A DNA stretch of 8,038 nt from CAYILC01 sp964364145 (lineage in GTDB: Bacteria > Patescibacteriota > Microgenomatia > UBA1400 > UBA12028): NCBI GenBank assembly GCA_964364145.1, contig CAYILC010000039.1:1-8038 (forward strand), given 5' to 3'. The notes under the pieces are model-generated. The model was not told the DNA's origin and ran no database searches. It saw only the letters and a list, made by a program, of their open reading frames with translations. Below, piece by piece: positions 7,245 through 8,038 of the stretch; position 1 is the first letter of the stretch; each line of letters opens with the position of its first letter. A program made the position numbers and the translations under genes.

Positions 7245-8038
7245 ATGGATCAACTCATCACCACAATTATCAAACGCGACGGTCGAGCAACCCCGTTTTC
7301 TGTGGGGAAAATTGAGCTGGCGATTGTCAAAGCGAATAACGAAACACACGAGTTCGATTTCAAAGAGGCGAGGCGTCTTTCAGAAATAGTCCGCGACATT
7401 CTGGAAAAAGTTGTGGGTATTCGCAAAGAACCAGTCACGGTTGAGCAAGTTCAAGACACGGTTGAGCAGGTGTTAATGGCAGGTGGTCATTTCAACACCG
7501 CGAAGGCGTACATTTTGTATCGTGCCGAACACGCAAAAATCCGCAAAGTAGAAACCGCATTAGGAGTAAAGAACGATCTCCAACTTTCGATTAACCAACT
7601 CAAGGTGATTGAGAGGCGATACCTTATTCATAATCTTGATGGAAAAGCGACAGAGACTCCTGGTCAGATGTTTCGCCGTGTTGCGCACACTTTAGCTGGT
7701 GTAGAAAAAACACCATCGAAAAAGAAAAAATGGGCAGAGGTATTTTATGAAGTCATGACCAAGTTTGAGTTCTTGCCAGGTGGCCGAACGCTCAACAACG
7801 CGGGAACGCCGCAGAATCAACTCGCAAACTGTTTTGTGTTGCCGGTTGAGGATACTATGGAAGGCATTTTTGATGCTGTAAAGTGGACGGCGCTGGTTCA
7901 CCAGAAGGGAGGTGGATGTATAGCCGAAGGCTCTAAAGTGTATACTTCTTTTTGTGGCCTAGAAAATTTTGAAATTTTGTATGAAAAGCTCGGAGGAAAA
8001 CAAGTAGAGAAAAAATCTGCGGAAAACGGATGGCGCAT
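7245..8038 (+). CDS. nrdJ: Class II ribonucleotide reductase, RNR3, with ATP cone, interrupted by an intein; 3' end beyond the window
   Basis: Translation from ATG 7245 stays open to the last base (264 complete codons). Residues 7-93 form an ATP cone (IIKRDGRATPFSVGKI, then TAKAYILYR). The class II N-terminal core follows: ETPGQMFRRVAHTLAGVE (137-154), FLPGGRTLNNAGT (176-188) and QLANCFVLPVEDT (192-204), where C196 corresponds to C89 of RNR1 and C197 of RNR2. At ALVHQKGGG (216-224) the homology stops: in RNR1 and RNR2 the next residues are VGFSF and TGFNF, but here an intein-like sequence begins at Cys225. The NPCGE motif, second catalytic cysteine and any zinc finger lie outside the window, so activity cannot be judged. 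The ATG is one base after the MazG-like stop with only an A-rich run before it, so translation is probably coupled. Cone and core motifs differ from both other copies, so it is not a recent duplicate. Arginine codons are mostly CGN. Confidence 0.93.
   Translation, partial: MDQLITTIIKRDGRATPFSVGKIELAIVKANNETHEFDFKEARRLSEIVRDILEKVVGIRKEPVTVEQVQDTVEQVLMAGGHFNTAKAYILYRAEHAKIRKVETALGVKNDLQLSINQLKVIERRYLIHNLDGKATETPGQMFRRVAHTLAGVEKTPSKKKKWAEVFYEVMTKFEFLPGGRTLNNAGTPQNQLANCFVLPVEDTMEGIFDAVKWTALVHQKGGGCIAEGSKVYTSFCGLENFEILYEKLGGKQVEKKSAENGWR
7917..8038 (+). mobile_element. Intein N-terminal part inside RNR3 (continues beyond the window)
   Basis: An intein is a protein intron that excises itself and joins its flanks. 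Reductase homology ends at GGG (7908-7916) and the next codon is TGT, Cys1 of CIAEGSKVYT, which matches intein splicing block A (Cys nucleophile, then Ala-Glu-Gly-Ser/Thr-x-hydrophobic). LENFEILYEKLGG follows as the next strand and turn. Forty complete codons are visible with no stop. Block B, any homing endonuclease, and the C-terminal His-Asn followed by Thr/Ser/Cys are outside the window, so a full-length, mini or split intein cannot be told apart. The insertion point lies in a glycine-rich, strongly conserved motif, as is typical for inteins. The expected downstream flank would resume with something like TGFSFS. Confidence 0.88.

Noticed and set aside
488..8038. DNA repeats between the three reductase genes
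   Set aside because: Short shared stretches correspond to conserved protein motifs and differ at third codon positions, so they reflect distant common ancestry and not recent repeats.
7917..8038. Loss of reductase homology as a frameshift or pseudogene
   Set aside because: The frame stays open and the new sequence matches the N-terminal splicing block of inteins exactly at a conserved motif.

Overview
The window is a tightly packed, single-direction (+ strand) bacterial gene cluster devoted to deoxyribonucleotide supply. In order it holds the regulator NrdR (5' end cut by the window edge); a class II (B12-dependent) ribonucleotide reductase, RNR1; a Nudix hydrolase; a second class II reductase, RNR2; a 78-base gap with two hairpins; a membrane protein with an HELEH metallopeptidase-like motif; a second Nudix hydrolase; a MazG-like nucleotide pyrophosphohydrolase; and a third class II reductase, RNR3. 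RNR3 is interrupted after its codon 224 by what looks like the start of an intein and then runs off the window end. The reading frame of RNR3 is open from 7245 to the last base.

Genes overlap or nearly touch: ATGA overlaps at 488-491 and 3038-3041, an 8-base overlap at 6276-6283, and gaps of 7, 11 and 1 bases elsewhere. This indicates one or two operons, with the only possible break at 5306-5383. TGA serves as a stop for nrdR and the first Nudix gene, so the TGA=Gly code of some candidate phyla is not in use. Compact overlapping genes, weak Shine-Dalgarno sites and sole reliance here on class II reductases would suit a Patescibacteria/CPR-type or other small-genome bacterium, but this is a low-confidence inference and nothing in the window fixes the lineage.

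Taken together: NrdR would sense dATP/ATP through its ATP cone and repress the reductases. The reductases make deoxynucleotides using adenosylcobalamin. The Nudix and MazG-like enzymes probably hydrolyse damaged or surplus nucleoside triphosphates. RNR1 has no ATP cone, whereas RNR2 and (in its visible part) RNR3 each begin with one, so the three enzymes are probably regulated differently. The membrane protein differs from its neighbours in codon use and has no obvious link to nucleotide metabolism.

The most notable items are the three different class II reductases beside NrdR, the intein start in the third, and the metallopeptidase-like membrane gene within the cluster.
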